From assembly GCF_030317115.1 (NCBI RefSeq), contig NZ_JASZYF010000032.1:1-63661 (forward strand): a stretch of DNA of 63,661 bases. Reading direction: 5' to 3'. A model generated the notes under the pieces. That model did not search any database and had not been told where the DNA came from. It saw only the letters and a program-made list of their open reading frames with translations. A program made the translations under genes and the position numbers. The DNA comes from Variovorax gracilis (lineage in GTDB: Bacteria; Pseudomonadota; Gammaproteobacteria; Burkholderiales; Burkholderiaceae_C). The stretch's first letter is position 1. Every line of letters begins with the position of its first letter. This document shows positions 42,270 to 50,660 of this stretch, one piece after another.

Positions 42270-43828
42270 CCGACTTTCACTCGCGCGCCGTCCCGCCGCA
42301 CATCGACGGCTACGGCCGCACGCGCCCATTCATTGGCATTGGGCTGCCACCGGAAATCGCCACGCGCACGTCGACAAGAGTTTGTCCAGCAGTTCGAGGT
42401 CGAGACAAACAACTGAGAAACCTCGAGGCTGCATTTGATGCCTGCCGAATCAAGGATGGCGACACCCTGTCGTTCCACCATCATCTTCGCAACGGCGACC
42501 AGGTTCTCAACCAGGTGTTGGCGGTCGCAGCGGCGCGCGGCCTCCGAGACTTGCGAATTGCAGCCAGTTCGCTTTTTCCGGTGCATGCGCCTTTGGTGGA
42601 TCACATCCGAAGCGGGGTCGTTGCGAGAATCTGCACAGCCTACATGTCAGGTCCGGTAGCCGATGCCGTATCGGACGGCCTGCTTCCCACACCCGTGGTG
42701 ATGCAAACGCACGGCGGCCGCGCCCGTGCGATCGAGGCCGGAGAGCTCCAGATCGACGTGGCATTTGTTGCCGCGCCATCTGCGGACAGGTGCGGCAATC
42801 TCAGCGGTGCCGAAGGTCGCGCGGCGTGTGGGCCACTGGGGTACGCGATGGTAGACGCGCAATACGCTCGTCGCGTCGTCGGTGTCACTGATCACATCGG
42901 CGAGTATCCGCTCGTGCAGATTGACATCACCCAGGAACAGGTGGACTTCATAGTTCGCGTGGACAGCATCGGCGACCCTGCCGGTATCCTGTCCGGAAGC
43001 ACCCGGCCAACGACCGACCCAATAGGGCTTGGGATTGCCGAAACCGCAGCCAACGTGATTGCTGCTTCCGGCCTCCTCGTTGATGGCTTCTCGTTCCAGA
43101 CGGGCGCCGGGGGGATCTCGCTGGCAGTCTCGCAGTTTGTCCAGGCGACCATGCGTAAGCGCAACGTTCAGGGCAGCTTCGGCGCGGGCGGGGTGACCGG
43201 CTACCTTGTCGACATGCTCGAGGAAGGTTTGTTTCGCAGCCTCTTCGATGTTCAGTGCTTCGATCTCAGGGCTGTCGAGTCGTACCGGCGAGACGTGCGT
43301 CATCAGGCAATGTCTGCGTCGCTGTACGCCAATCCACACAACAGCGGATCCATTGCCGATCAGCTCGACGCAATGCTGCTCGGTGCCGCCGAGGTGGATC
43401 TGGGATTCAACGTCAACGTCACGACGGGTAGCTCCGGACGCATTCTGGGAGGGTCGGGTGGGCACGCCGACACAGCCGCCGGTGCGAAGCTCGCCCTGGT
43501 CGCAACACGGTTGACTTCCGCCGGTGGAACGAAGATCGTCGAGAGTGTTCGATGTGTCACAACACCGGGCGAATCAATCGACGCCGTGGTGACGGAGCAC
43601 GGTGTTGCCGTGAACCCTGCGCGCGGGGATCTTCGCGATCGATTGGTGCAGAACGGCCTGAAAGTTGTCGATATGGGCGTCTTGCAGTCGCTGGCCACTT
43701 CACTCGCGCCGACTCCACCCCGGCCCGTTCTAACCGAACAACGCATCGTCGGCATCATGGAATATCGTGACGGCCGCGTGATCGATGTGATCCGCGCGGC
43801 GACAGGAACGCGGGCCGCAACTCGCTAG
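42266..43828 (+). CDS. Citrate lyase alpha-subunit-like CoA-transferase
   Basis: A 520-aa protein of the CitF family, which exchanges the acetyl-thioester for a substrate acid (family II CoA-transferase fold). GDTLSFHHHLRNGD, PVVMQTHGGRARAIEAGEL, DGFSFQTGAGGISLAVSQFV and ILGGSGGHADTAAGAKL are CitF hallmarks. Full length. It starts inside the citE-like stop. Genes for CitD, CitC, CitX and CitG are absent from the window, so classic citrate lyase seems unlikely unless they are elsewhere. It may instead recycle CoA from acetyl-CoA to the incoming acid. Confidence 0.9.
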   Translation: MTDFHSRAVPPHIDGYGRTRPFIGIGLPPEIATRTSTRVCPAVRGRDKQLRNLEAAFDACRIKDGDTLSFHHHLRNGDQVLNQVLAVAAARGLRDLRIAASSLFPVHAPLVDHIRSGVVARICTAYMSGPVADAVSDGLLPTPVVMQTHGGRARAIEAGELQIDVAFVAAPSADRCGNLSGAEGRAACGPLGYAMVDAQYARRVVGVTDHIGEYPLVQIDITQEQVDFIVRVDSIGDPAGILSGSTRPTTDPIGLGIAETAANVIAASGLLVDGFSFQTGAGGISLAVSQFVQATMRKRNVQGSFGAGGVTGYLVDMLEEGLFRSLFDVQCFDLRAVESYRRDVRHQAMSASLYANPHNSGSIADQLDAMLLGAAEVDLGFNVNVTTGSSGRILGGSGGHADTAAGAKLALVATRLTSAGGTKIVESVRCVTTPGESIDAVVTEHGVAVNPARGDLRDRLVQNGLKVVDMGVLQSLATSLAPTPPRPVLTEQRIVGIMEYRDGRVIDVIRAATGTRAATR

Positions 43829-44186
43829 ACCGCTAGAACTGCATTGACGCTTTTAGTGAGCGTCGTCATTCAGCTTCGTCGATTGATGTCGCGTCGCAGA
43901 CAAACCTGAAAAGCCAGCTCGATTGCTCCCTCCGCCCTCGCATCCGCAGGAAGACTGACGTTTTCATGCCAGCTTAATTGCTGCCCGAACGGCTTCCGTC
44001 GGGGCGGGCTGCACGCTTTTCGCGTGCGGATGTCCGCTTGTTGCCGATAAGTTGAAAAACCGGCCGAAAAGGTGAAAGTCTCTTCAGCCCCTTCCGTTCC
44101 CTCAGGTTCGGTCAGCCAACTTCCGCAGGCCACGCCAAAGCAGTCGTCACCAATCCAATCCGCCTTGCGCGTGGCTTAGCTCGTTT
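43829..44186. other. Convergent intergenic region with hairpins
   Basis: Two perfect stems are seen: GACGC-N9-GCGTC (43846-43864), 18 bases after the citF-like stop, and GCACGC-TTTTC-GCGTGC (44011-44027). Either could end transcription between the convergent units, but neither has a T-tract. No gene can be supported. Confidence 0.45.
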
Positions 44187-45122
44187 TCATTTGATCCCGG
44201 CGCGTTGCATTGGCTGAGCTTCATTTCTCCTGTTCTCACTTCCGCTTAAAAGCATTTGATAGAACAGTCGGGCAGCTGGCATCAGTTCGTGCCCGCGTCG
44301 GCTGATCAGCCCGATCACCCTGGTGATTTTTGGATCATCCAGCGGGATGCTGATCAGCCCCGACGAATGCCCTTTCGGAGGCATTGCGAGGCGCGGGACG
44401 ACGCCTAGCCCCAATCCTGCTTCGACCAGACTGACGAGCGCTGGTACGTGGCGCACCTCGCAAATCCACTGCGGCTTTGTTTCAACCTGGCTGATTGCCT
44501 GATCGATCAAGAATCGATTCCCACTTCCTTGAGCAAGCGTCAGATAAGCGTGCTGCGTCAAGTCCGCCCAGGTCAGGCGCTTCCTCTTTGCCAGAGGGTG
44601 GCCCGCAGGGCACGCGACGACAAACCGCTCCTCCAGCAGGGGTTCGAAATTGATGTCTGCTTCTTGCGTGCCGATGTACGTCAACCCAAAGTCCGCGTCC
44701 CCTCTCGCGACTGCTACGAGGACTTCTGAGGAGTATTCGTCGATGAGACGAATGCGAACCTTCGGGTATGAGGCGTGAAAGCGCTTGATTGCAGCCGGCA
44801 GAAAGTAGCCCACAGCAGACGGGACGCAAGCAATCGTCACCAGGCCTGAGATTCGCTCCGTCGCGTCCTTGATCCCCACGAGCGCGTCGTCGAGCTCGCG
44901 CATGACGTTTTGAGCCCTAGGCACAAATGCTCTGCCGACCGTCGTCAGCTCCACCTTCCGCGTCGTGCGGCTGAACAGCTTGATGCCAAGCGCCGACTCG
45001 AGCTTGTCGATGCGACGAGACAGGGCTGACTGCGACAGGTGCAAGTTTTCGGAAGCAACCCGAAAGCTGCCGAAGTCTGCAACGGACAGGAAGGCGCGTA
45101 TATCCGCCAAATCGAAATTCAT
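44187..45122 (-). CDS. LysR-family regulator 2
   Basis: A 311-aa LysR protein. The N-terminal helix-turn-helix runs from DIRAFLSVADFGSFRVASEN to SALSRRIDKLESALGIKLF. The LysR_substrate domain contains LIDEYSSEVLVAVARGDADFG and VEAGLGLGVVPRL. The ATG at 45122 gives the standard N-terminus (MNFDLADIRAF). It is divergent from the Bug-Ldh-SBP genes, and the 114-bp gap has a perfect inverted repeat (45198-45218). It probably activates those genes in response to the transported acid. Confidence 0.9.
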   Translation of the reverse strand: MNFDLADIRAFLSVADFGSFRVASENLHLSQSALSRRIDKLESALGIKLFSRTTRKVELTTVGRAFVPRAQNVMRELDDALVGIKDATERISGLVTIACVPSAVGYFLPAAIKRFHASYPKVRIRLIDEYSSEVLVAVARGDADFGLTYIGTQEADINFEPLLEERFVVACPAGHPLAKRKRLTWADLTQHAYLTLAQGSGNRFLIDQAISQVETKPQWICEVRHVPALVSLVEAGLGLGVVPRLAMPPKGHSSGLISIPLDDPKITRVIGLISRRGHELMPAARLFYQMLLSGSENRRNEAQPMQRAGIK

Positions 45123-45197
45123 GCGTTTGACGCAAAAGTAGAGCGAATCTTTGCAATTTACACCGAAGCGACTCCCCGCGACCATTCAACCCTGATC

Positions 45198-45218
45198 TGC
45201 GGCCATATCCAGGCCGCA
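45198..45218. promoter_or_regulatory. Perfect inverted repeat in the leader of the third Bug gene
   Basis: TGCGGCC (45198-45204), a 7-nt spacer, and GGCCGCA (45212-45218). It ends 5 nt before the AGGAG of the Bug gene. It could be an operator for the divergent LysR, or an mRNA hairpin that affects translation. Confidence 0.4.
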
Positions 45219-45236
45219 TCAACAAGGAGACATTGA

Positions 45237-46244
45237 ATGAGCACTTTGCCCAGCATCGGCAGCACCACTCGAAGTTCGCTTCACCGCCGCGTGATCGGCC
45301 TTCTGGCGACCGCCGTGATGGCAGCAACGATGCCCTTGGCCCACGCCGCTTGGCCCGAGAAGCCGATTCGCCTCGTGGTGCCCTATGGCCCAGGCGGCAG
45401 TTCCGACGTCATTGCACGCCTGATCGCCAACGAGATGTCAAAGACGCTGGGGCAGGCCGTGATCGTCGACAACAAGGCAGGTGGATCCGGGATCATCGCC
45501 ATGCAAGAGGTGGCACGCGCGGCACCTGATGGCTACAACATCGTTCTCGGGCATGTCGGCACCCTGGCGGTCAACCCGGCGATGTTTCCCAAGCTGCCGT
45601 ATGGCGACGAAGACTTCGCGCCCATTGCCTTGCTGGCCAAGGTGCCGATGGTGTTCGCCATCGGAGCGAAGGTTCCGGCGAAGACGCTGCCGGAGTTCGT
45701 CGCGTTGGCCAAGGCGCAGCCCGGCAAGCTGAACTATGGTTCAGCAGGCAACGGCAGCGCAGGTCATCTTGCATTCGAGATGTTGAAGGTCACGGCCAAC
45801 ATCGACGTCACCCATGTACCGTACAAGGGCACTGGTGCCCAGCTCAACGATCTGCTGGCGGGCAACACGGATGCCGCTTCTGCAGGCCCTCCCGGCTTCA
45901 TCTCACAGGCCAAGGCGGGAAAGATAAAGATCATCGCAAGCGGCTCCCCTCAACGGCTGGGCGCACTGCCTGCCGTCCCCACGGTGGCCGAACTCGGGTA
46001 CCCCGGGTTCGACAGCTCGCAATGGTTCGGGATCCTCGCGCCGGCCAAGACTTCGCCGGAGATCGTCGCCCGCCTGCATGACGCTGCGATCAAGGCGTTG
46101 AGCGTTCCGACGGTACGTGCACGGCTTGAAGAAGACGGCAGCACCGCGTCTCCCATGGCCCCTGCGGAATTTGCCAAGTTCATCAAAGCCGAGCGTGAAC
46201 GTTGGGGCAACGTTGTTCGCAAGGCCGGCCTCAAGGCCGAATGA
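45237..46244 (+). CDS. Bug-family (TTT) periplasmic substrate-binding protein 3
   Basis: A 335-aa receptor with a longer N-terminus and signal peptide (VIGLLATAVMAATMPLAHA-A). LVVPYGPGGSSDVIARLIAN, VDNKAGGSGIIAMQEV, KGTGAQLNDLLAGNTDAASA and WFGILAPAKTSPEIVARLHD are the Bug hallmarks. AAGGAG lies before the ATG. First gene of a short plus run with an Ldh-type dehydrogenase and a solute-binding-like protein. The ligand is likely a hydroxy acid, given the dehydrogenase. Confidence 0.92.
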   Translation: MSTLPSIGSTTRSSLHRRVIGLLATAVMAATMPLAHAAWPEKPIRLVVPYGPGGSSDVIARLIANEMSKTLGQAVIVDNKAGGSGIIAMQEVARAAPDGYNIVLGHVGTLAVNPAMFPKLPYGDEDFAPIALLAKVPMVFAIGAKVPAKTLPEFVALAKAQPGKLNYGSAGNGSAGHLAFEMLKVTANIDVTHVPYKGTGAQLNDLLAGNTDAASAGPPGFISQAKAGKIKIIASGSPQRLGALPAVPTVAELGYPGFDSSQWFGILAPAKTSPEIVARLHDAAIKALSVPTVRARLEEDGSTASPMAPAEFAKFIKAERERWGNVVRKAGLKAE

Positions 46245-46278
46245 AGCCACCAATCATCACTTCCCATTAAAAGACACC

Positions 46279-47325
46279 ATGAACACCGCCATCATTGAAA
46301 AACGCGTCCTACTGGAGTCCGAACTGCTTGAGCTCGGTGCCAAGGCCTTCGAGGGCCTTGGCCTCGATCACAAAGACGCACAAGACGTCGCCAGGATCCT
46401 GGTAACCGCTGACCTGTTCGGCCTGTCGACCCACGGCCTCGGCCGTATTGAGTCGTACGGTGAGCGACTGAGTGTCGGCGGCATCAAGGCCAGACCGGAC
46501 ATCAAGGTGGAACAGCGAGCGCCCGCCATCGTGAGCATCGACGGCGACAACGGAGTCGGCCCGCTCGTTGGAATGCGCGCGTTGGAGGCCGCCATGGAAA
46601 CGGCCAAGCAGACAGGAGTGGGTATTGCGTTTGCGCGTGGCAGCAACCATTTCGGCCCTGTCTCGCCCTATTCGCTGATCGCAGCCGAAGCCGAGTTCGC
46701 CAGCATCATCGGGAGCAATGCCACCACGACGATCGCACCGTGGGGCGGCAGCGATGCCCGTCTCGGGAATAGTCCTGTCGGTTTTGGCGTGCCGAACCCC
46801 GGCGGCAAGCCGTTCTTGCTGGACATGGCCATCAGCGTTGCCGCTCGCGCAAAAATCCGCAACGCACTCAAGCGCGGTGAATCCATTCCCGACACCTGGG
46901 CGACGGACAAGGGCGGCCGGACGACGACCGATCCCGCTGCGGCCCTTGATGGCTTCCTGCTTCCGATCGGCGGACACAAAGGCTACGGGCTGGCTTTGCT
47001 TGTGGACCTGTTCGCAGGACTTTTATCGGGCGCCGCCTACCTCACGCATGTGAAGTCCTGGGTCGATGCGCCTGACGAGCCGCAAAACCTCGGACATTTC
47101 TTCATCCTCATCGACACACGGCGCCTCGGTTCCACTGCATGGCTTGCGGAGCGGATGAACGATTTCGCGGCGATCCTTCACGACAGCCCTCCCGCCGAAG
47201 CAGCGCGTCCAGTTCTTGTGCCGGGGGAAATCGAACTGAACAACCTTGCGCGGCATCGGCGTGAAGGGCTTGCACTGGACCCCTCGGTGCTCGCTTTGCT
47301 CGAAGAGCACGCAGCCAAGGTCTAA
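46279..47325 (+). CDS. Ldh-family NAD(P)-dependent hydroxyacid dehydrogenase
   Basis: A 348-aa member of the malate/L-lactate/(S)-sulfolactate/ureidoglycolate dehydrogenase family, which has its own non-Rossmann fold. FGLSTHGLGRIESY carries the catalytic His. ARGSNHFGPVSPYSLIAAEA and NSPVGFGVPNPGGKPFLLDM form the cofactor region, and LPIGGHKGYGLALLVDLFAG is the C-terminal signature. Full length. It lies 34 bp behind the Bug gene, so the receptor probably captures the 2-hydroxy acid that this enzyme oxidises. The exact acid is open. Confidence 0.9.
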   Translation: MNTAIIEKRVLLESELLELGAKAFEGLGLDHKDAQDVARILVTADLFGLSTHGLGRIESYGERLSVGGIKARPDIKVEQRAPAIVSIDGDNGVGPLVGMRALEAAMETAKQTGVGIAFARGSNHFGPVSPYSLIAAEAEFASIIGSNATTTIAPWGGSDARLGNSPVGFGVPNPGGKPFLLDMAISVAARAKIRNALKRGESIPDTWATDKGGRTTTDPAAALDGFLLPIGGHKGYGLALLVDLFAGLLSGAAYLTHVKSWVDAPDEPQNLGHFFILIDTRRLGSTAWLAERMNDFAAILHDSPPAEAARPVLVPGEIELNNLARHRREGLALDPSVLALLEEHAAKV

Positions 47326-47383
47326 GCGGCAGCCACGCCATAGCTCAGTGATACCACGTCCCTTCCTTGAAAGGTCTCCTGCA

Positions 47384-48127
47384 ATGCAAGTCCCACTAAC
47401 AATCCGATCGGCACTGGCGCCGACAGGCGTAGTGCGCGCCTCTATCAACCTTGGCAACCCCATCCTGGCAAGGTGGGATGCGGCCACCTCACAGGCAACG
47501 GGCGTGTCGGTCGACCTGGCGATCGAACTTGCGAGGCGTCTGCATACAGAAATGAAGCCAGTGGTGTTCGATGCCGCTGGAAAATCAGTAACCGCCGTCA
47601 CCGGCGAGCAAGCCGATGTCGGGTTTTTCGCCGTCGATCCCCTGCGCGGCGAAGGCTTGCTCTTTACAGCCCCGTACATATTGATCGAAGGGAGCTACCT
47701 CGTGCGCGAAGACTCCAAGATCGCAACAAACGAGCAAGTCGATGCCGAAGGCGTGCGGATCATGGTCGGCAAAGGAAGCGCATACGACCTCTACCTGACT
47801 CGCGAGCTCAAGAAGGCCCAGATCCTTCGAGCCGACACGTCACCTACGGTTGTTGAAGAGTTTCTTGCGCAGCACGCCGACGTGGCTGCAGGTGTGCGTC
47901 AGCAGCTTGCCTCCGACGCAGCAAGATTAGAGGGGCTGCGACTCTTGCCTGGCAGATTCATGGTGATCCAGCAAGCGATGGGAACACCGCGCAGCAGGGG
48001 AATAGAAGCTGCCAACTATCTGAGCGAGTTCGTTGAAGAGATGAAAGCATCAGGATTCGTCGCCGACGCCATGGCACGCCACGACATCAGGGGTGCGCTG
48101 GTTGCGCCGCCGAAGGAAGATGGTTGA
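47384..48127 (+). CDS. Solute-binding-protein-3-like protein without signal peptide
   Basis: A 247-aa protein with the fold of amino-acid-type periplasmic receptors: VVRASINLGNPILARWD, GVSVDLAIELARRL, GFFAVDPLRGEGLLFTAPY and MVGKGSAYDLYLTREL. The usual N-terminal signal peptide is absent, and the open frame upstream to 47246 offers no hydrophobic segment. It is therefore probably cytoplasmic, acting as a ligand sensor or enzyme accessory, unless it uses a non-classical route. It follows the dehydrogenase by 58 bp and ends a short run. I know of similar signal-less relatives in Burkholderiales but no function. Confidence 0.78.
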   Translation: MQVPLTIRSALAPTGVVRASINLGNPILARWDAATSQATGVSVDLAIELARRLHTEMKPVVFDAAGKSVTAVTGEQADVGFFAVDPLRGEGLLFTAPYILIEGSYLVREDSKIATNEQVDAEGVRIMVGKGSAYDLYLTRELKKAQILRADTSPTVVEEFLAQHADVAAGVRQQLASDAARLEGLRLLPGRFMVIQQAMGTPRSRGIEAANYLSEFVEEMKASGFVADAMARHDIRGALVAPPKEDG

Positions 48128-48197
48128 TTGCACACGCAGCCACAAAGGTCACTCGCGTCCCAAAACTGCAGCCGGGCTTTTTTGTTCACCTGCCTCA

Positions 48198-48224
48198 ATG
48201 TCCGCCTTCAATCGAGGCGGACAT
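48198..48224. terminator. 10-bp perfect stem-loop between convergent genes
   Basis: ATGTCCGCCT (48198-48207) and AGGCGGACAT (48215-48224) with a 7-nt loop. It is centred between the plus-strand receptor-like gene and the convergent fourth Bug gene, so it may act as a bidirectional terminator. A T6 run lies upstream (48177-48182) rather than directly after it. Confidence 0.45.
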
Positions 48225-48361
48225 AACTTGGAGGCGGCGCGACAGACTGTTCATGGCCGATCAAAGTCGTAGGTCAGCGCGAAGCGAAGGACCGCTCGGT
48301 CGGCGATTCCGAAAGCAAGATATTTTGCCTCTTTATCTTTCGGGTCGCGTCAAAGTGTGGC

Positions 48362-49330
48362 TCAGTCCGGCTTGATGTTTCCGTCCTTGATCACCTTCGC
48401 CCAGAGGGCTGCTTCCTGGTCGACGAACTTGCCGAGCGCCGGCGGGTCCATGTAGGCAGCAAAGGCGCCCTGGTCTTCGACCTTCTTCCTGAAGGCCTCG
48501 CTTTCAACGATGGTCTTGACCTGAGCGGTCAGGCGCGCGACGACTTCAGGAGGCGTCTTCGCAGGGGCAAACAAGGCGAACCACGACTCGACCTCGTACC
48601 CGGGCAGGCCCGCTTCGGCCGTCGTAGGAACCGTCGGCATCGATGGATGGCGCTTGGGTCCGGCATAGGCAAGAGCTTTGATCTTGCCGGCCTGCACCTG
48701 TCCAATGACGGAGGGCGGTGTGGTGATGAACATGTCGACCTGTCCGCTGATCAGGTCGGTCACGACCGGACCGGCACCTTTGTAGGGAACATGCGTGGCC
48801 TGAACCTTGGCCTGTCGCGCGAACATCTCGCCGGCGATGTGCTGGATCGAGCCATTGCCCGACGACGCAAAGAAGAGCCCCTTGCCGTTCTTCTGTCCGC
48901 TGGAGATGAACTCCTTGAGGTTCGTGGCCGGCAGCGTGCCGCTCACTGCGATCACGTGTGGCGCCCGCATGACCAGCGCGATCGGCGCGAAGTCGCTCGT
49001 CTTCCAGCGGATCTGCGGGAACAGCGCCGGGTTGCCGACGTGATAGCCGGAGTACTGCATGAGCAGTGTGTAGCCGTCAGGTACGGCGCGCGCGACCGCC
49101 TCGGTGCCGATGTTGCCGCTTGCGCCGGGCTTGTTATCGACGATGACCGACTGGCCCAGCGCCTTGCCCAACTGATCGCCAATCATGCGGGCCACGATGT
49201 CCGTCGAACCGGCCGCAGCACTCGGAACGACGATGGTGATCGGCTTGGATGGATAGGTGTCGGCTTGTGCTGGAGAGGCGCAGATCGATGAGGCGATTGC
49301 GGCAAGCGAAGCGAGGTAAGCGGTATTCAT
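48362..49330 (-). CDS. Bug-family (TTT) periplasmic substrate-binding protein 4
   Basis: A 322-aa receptor. Signal peptide: MNTAYLASLAAIASSICASP ending AQA. Bug motifs: IVVPSAAAGSTDIVARMIGD, VDNKPGASGNIGTEAVAR, KGAGPVVTDLISGQVDMFIT, WFALFAPAKTPPEVVARLTA. The ATG at 49330 lies behind GGAGACAAACC. Last gene of a five-gene minus-strand operon (CoA-transferase, HMG-CoA-lyase-like, VOC, 2-hydroxyacid dehydrogenase, Bug); it begins 26 bp after the dehydrogenase stop. It should capture the acid that this operon degrades. Confidence 0.92.
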   Translation of the reverse strand: MNTAYLASLAAIASSICASPAQADTYPSKPITIVVPSAAAGSTDIVARMIGDQLGKALGQSVIVDNKPGASGNIGTEAVARAVPDGYTLLMQYSGYHVGNPALFPQIRWKTSDFAPIALVMRAPHVIAVSGTLPATNLKEFISSGQKNGKGLFFASSGNGSIQHIAGEMFARQAKVQATHVPYKGAGPVVTDLISGQVDMFITTPPSVIGQVQAGKIKALAYAGPKRHPSMPTVPTTAEAGLPGYEVESWFALFAPAKTPPEVVARLTAQVKTIVESEAFRKKVEDQGAFAAYMDPPALGKFVDQEAALWAKVIKDGNIKPD

Positions 49331-49356
49331 GGGTTTGTCTCCGGTGGATGTCGTGT

Positions 49357-50283
49357 TCAGGAAAGGCGGGCCTGTTGCGTCACGAGTTCCTGCAGGCGAG
49401 TGGCCAGCCGGGCCTGAGCGCGGTCGCTGGCCCAGGCGACGTGCGGCGTCAGCAGGAGGTTGGGAACGTTGCTGTCGATCAGTGGGTGCCCCGGTGCCGG
49501 CGGCTCCACTTCCAGCACGTCGATGGCCGCACCCGCAATCGAGCCACTGCGAAGCGCGTCGGCCAGCGCGGCGGGGTCGACCAGCGCGCCGCGGCCGGTG
49601 TTGATGAGCACCGCGTCGGGTTTCATCCGCGCCAGCGATTCGGCGTTGATCAACCCCTTCGTGCCTGGCGTCAAAGGCACGTGAAGCGTGATTGCATCGG
49701 ACTGCGACAGGATGTCGTCGAGCGGGAGTTCGTCGTCCTTGCACGCCGTGCCGGGTGTCTGTGCAAAGTGCACGGTCATGCCGACGCCACGCGCGAGTCT
49801 TGCAGCCGCCTCGCCGATGCGGCCGCGGCCGACGATGCCGAAGCGCGAGCCGCCGAGGTCACGGATGCGAGGTCCGGTCCAGCAGAAGTGGCGGGATGCC
49901 GTCCATCGGCCGTCCCGCGCCGCGGCGGCGTACGTCACGATCTCGCGGCGCAAGGCGAACAGCGTGGCAATCGCGTGCTCGGCGACGGACTCGCTTCCAT
50001 AGTCGGGGACGTTCTGGACGCGGATACCCAGCGCTTCGGCCGCCTCGACATCGATGTTGTCCGTGCCGGCTGCAGCGACGGCCACGAGTCGCAAGCCCCG
50101 CGCGGCCCGAAGCGGCCCGCCGTCGAGCCGGATCTTGTTGGTGATGACCACCGTCGCGCCGGCGATGCGCTCGCCGACTTCCGCGGGCGAAGTCGTGTCG
50201 TAGGGGTGGTAGTCGATGCCCAGGCCGTCATCGAAGGCGAGGGCCTGAGGCAGCGTCGCCGCGTCCAGAAAGACCACCTTCAT
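49357..50283 (-). CDS. D-2-hydroxyacid dehydrogenase
   Basis: A 308-aa NAD-dependent D-isomer-specific dehydrogenase. The substrate domain contains VAAAGTDNIDVEAAEALGIR. The Rossmann part has FGIVGRGRIGEAAARLARG (cofactor loop), LINTGRGALVDPAALADAL (Arg), IDVLEVEPPAPGHPL (Glu) and TPHVAW (catalytic His). Its ATG overlaps the stop of the VOC gene (ATGA), which indicates coupled translation. It probably interconverts a 2-oxo and a D-2-hydroxy acid made or used by the lyase-like neighbour. Confidence 0.9.
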   Translation of the reverse strand: MKVVFLDAATLPQALAFDDGLGIDYHPYDTTSPAEVGERIAGATVVITNKIRLDGGPLRAARGLRLVAVAAAGTDNIDVEAAEALGIRVQNVPDYGSESVAEHAIATLFALRREIVTYAAAARDGRWTASRHFCWTGPRIRDLGGSRFGIVGRGRIGEAAARLARGVGMTVHFAQTPGTACKDDELPLDDILSQSDAITLHVPLTPGTKGLINAESLARMKPDAVLINTGRGALVDPAALADALRSGSIAGAAIDVLEVEPPAPGHPLIDSNVPNLLLTPHVAWASDRAQARLATRLQELVTQQARLS

Positions 50284-50660
50284 GACGCCACCTCGGAGAT
50301 CTCGATCAGGTTCAGGTCCGGATCGCGCAAGTACACGGAGCGAATGCGCGACACCGCACCGGTGCGCATCACAGGCCCTTCGATGATCGCGAGGCCCTTG
50401 TGCTTCAGGGTGGCGATCACGTCGTCCAGCGGCAGGCTGGCGATGAAGCACAGGTCCAGCGCACCCGGCACCGGCTGGTGCGCCTTCGGCTCGAACTCCT
50501 TGCCTTTCACGTGCAGGTTGATTTTCTGGTTGCCGAAGCGAAACGCCTTGCGTCCCTCGCCGAATGATTCGAGCGTCATGCCCAACCCTTCGACGTAAAA
50601 GGCGACGCATGCCTGCTCGTCGGTGGTGGTAAGCACCAGGTGGTCGAGATGGTCGATCAT
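50280..50660 (-). CDS. VOC-family (glyoxalase/bleomycin-resistance fold) protein
   Basis: A 126-aa protein with two beta-alpha-beta3 units. LDHLVLTTTDEQACVAFYVE supplies the first metal His, and YLRDPDLNLIEISE supplies the late Glu. The middle segment INLHVKGKEFEPKAHQPVPG matches virulence- and dioxygenase-like VOC proteins. Both ends overlap neighbours by 4 nt (ATGA with the lyase-like gene and with the dehydrogenase gene), so it is made in step with them. Could be an epimerase, lyase or isomerase of the pathway; not resolved. Confidence 0.87.
   Translation of the reverse strand: MIDHLDHLVLTTTDEQACVAFYVEGLGMTLESFGEGRKAFRFGNQKINLHVKGKEFEPKAHQPVPGALDLCFIASLPLDDVIATLKHKGLAIIEGPVMRTGAVSRIRSVYLRDPDLNLIEISEVAS

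Noticed and set aside
42266..43828. A complete citrate lyase operon
   Set aside because: Only alpha- and beta-like genes are present; the acyl carrier, ligase and prosthetic-group genes are not in the window, and the context is CoA-ester catabolism.
43870..44133. An 87-codon minus-strand frame between citF-like and LysR 2
   Set aside because: No ribosome binding site, no family resemblance, and it runs through the hairpin at 44011-44027.
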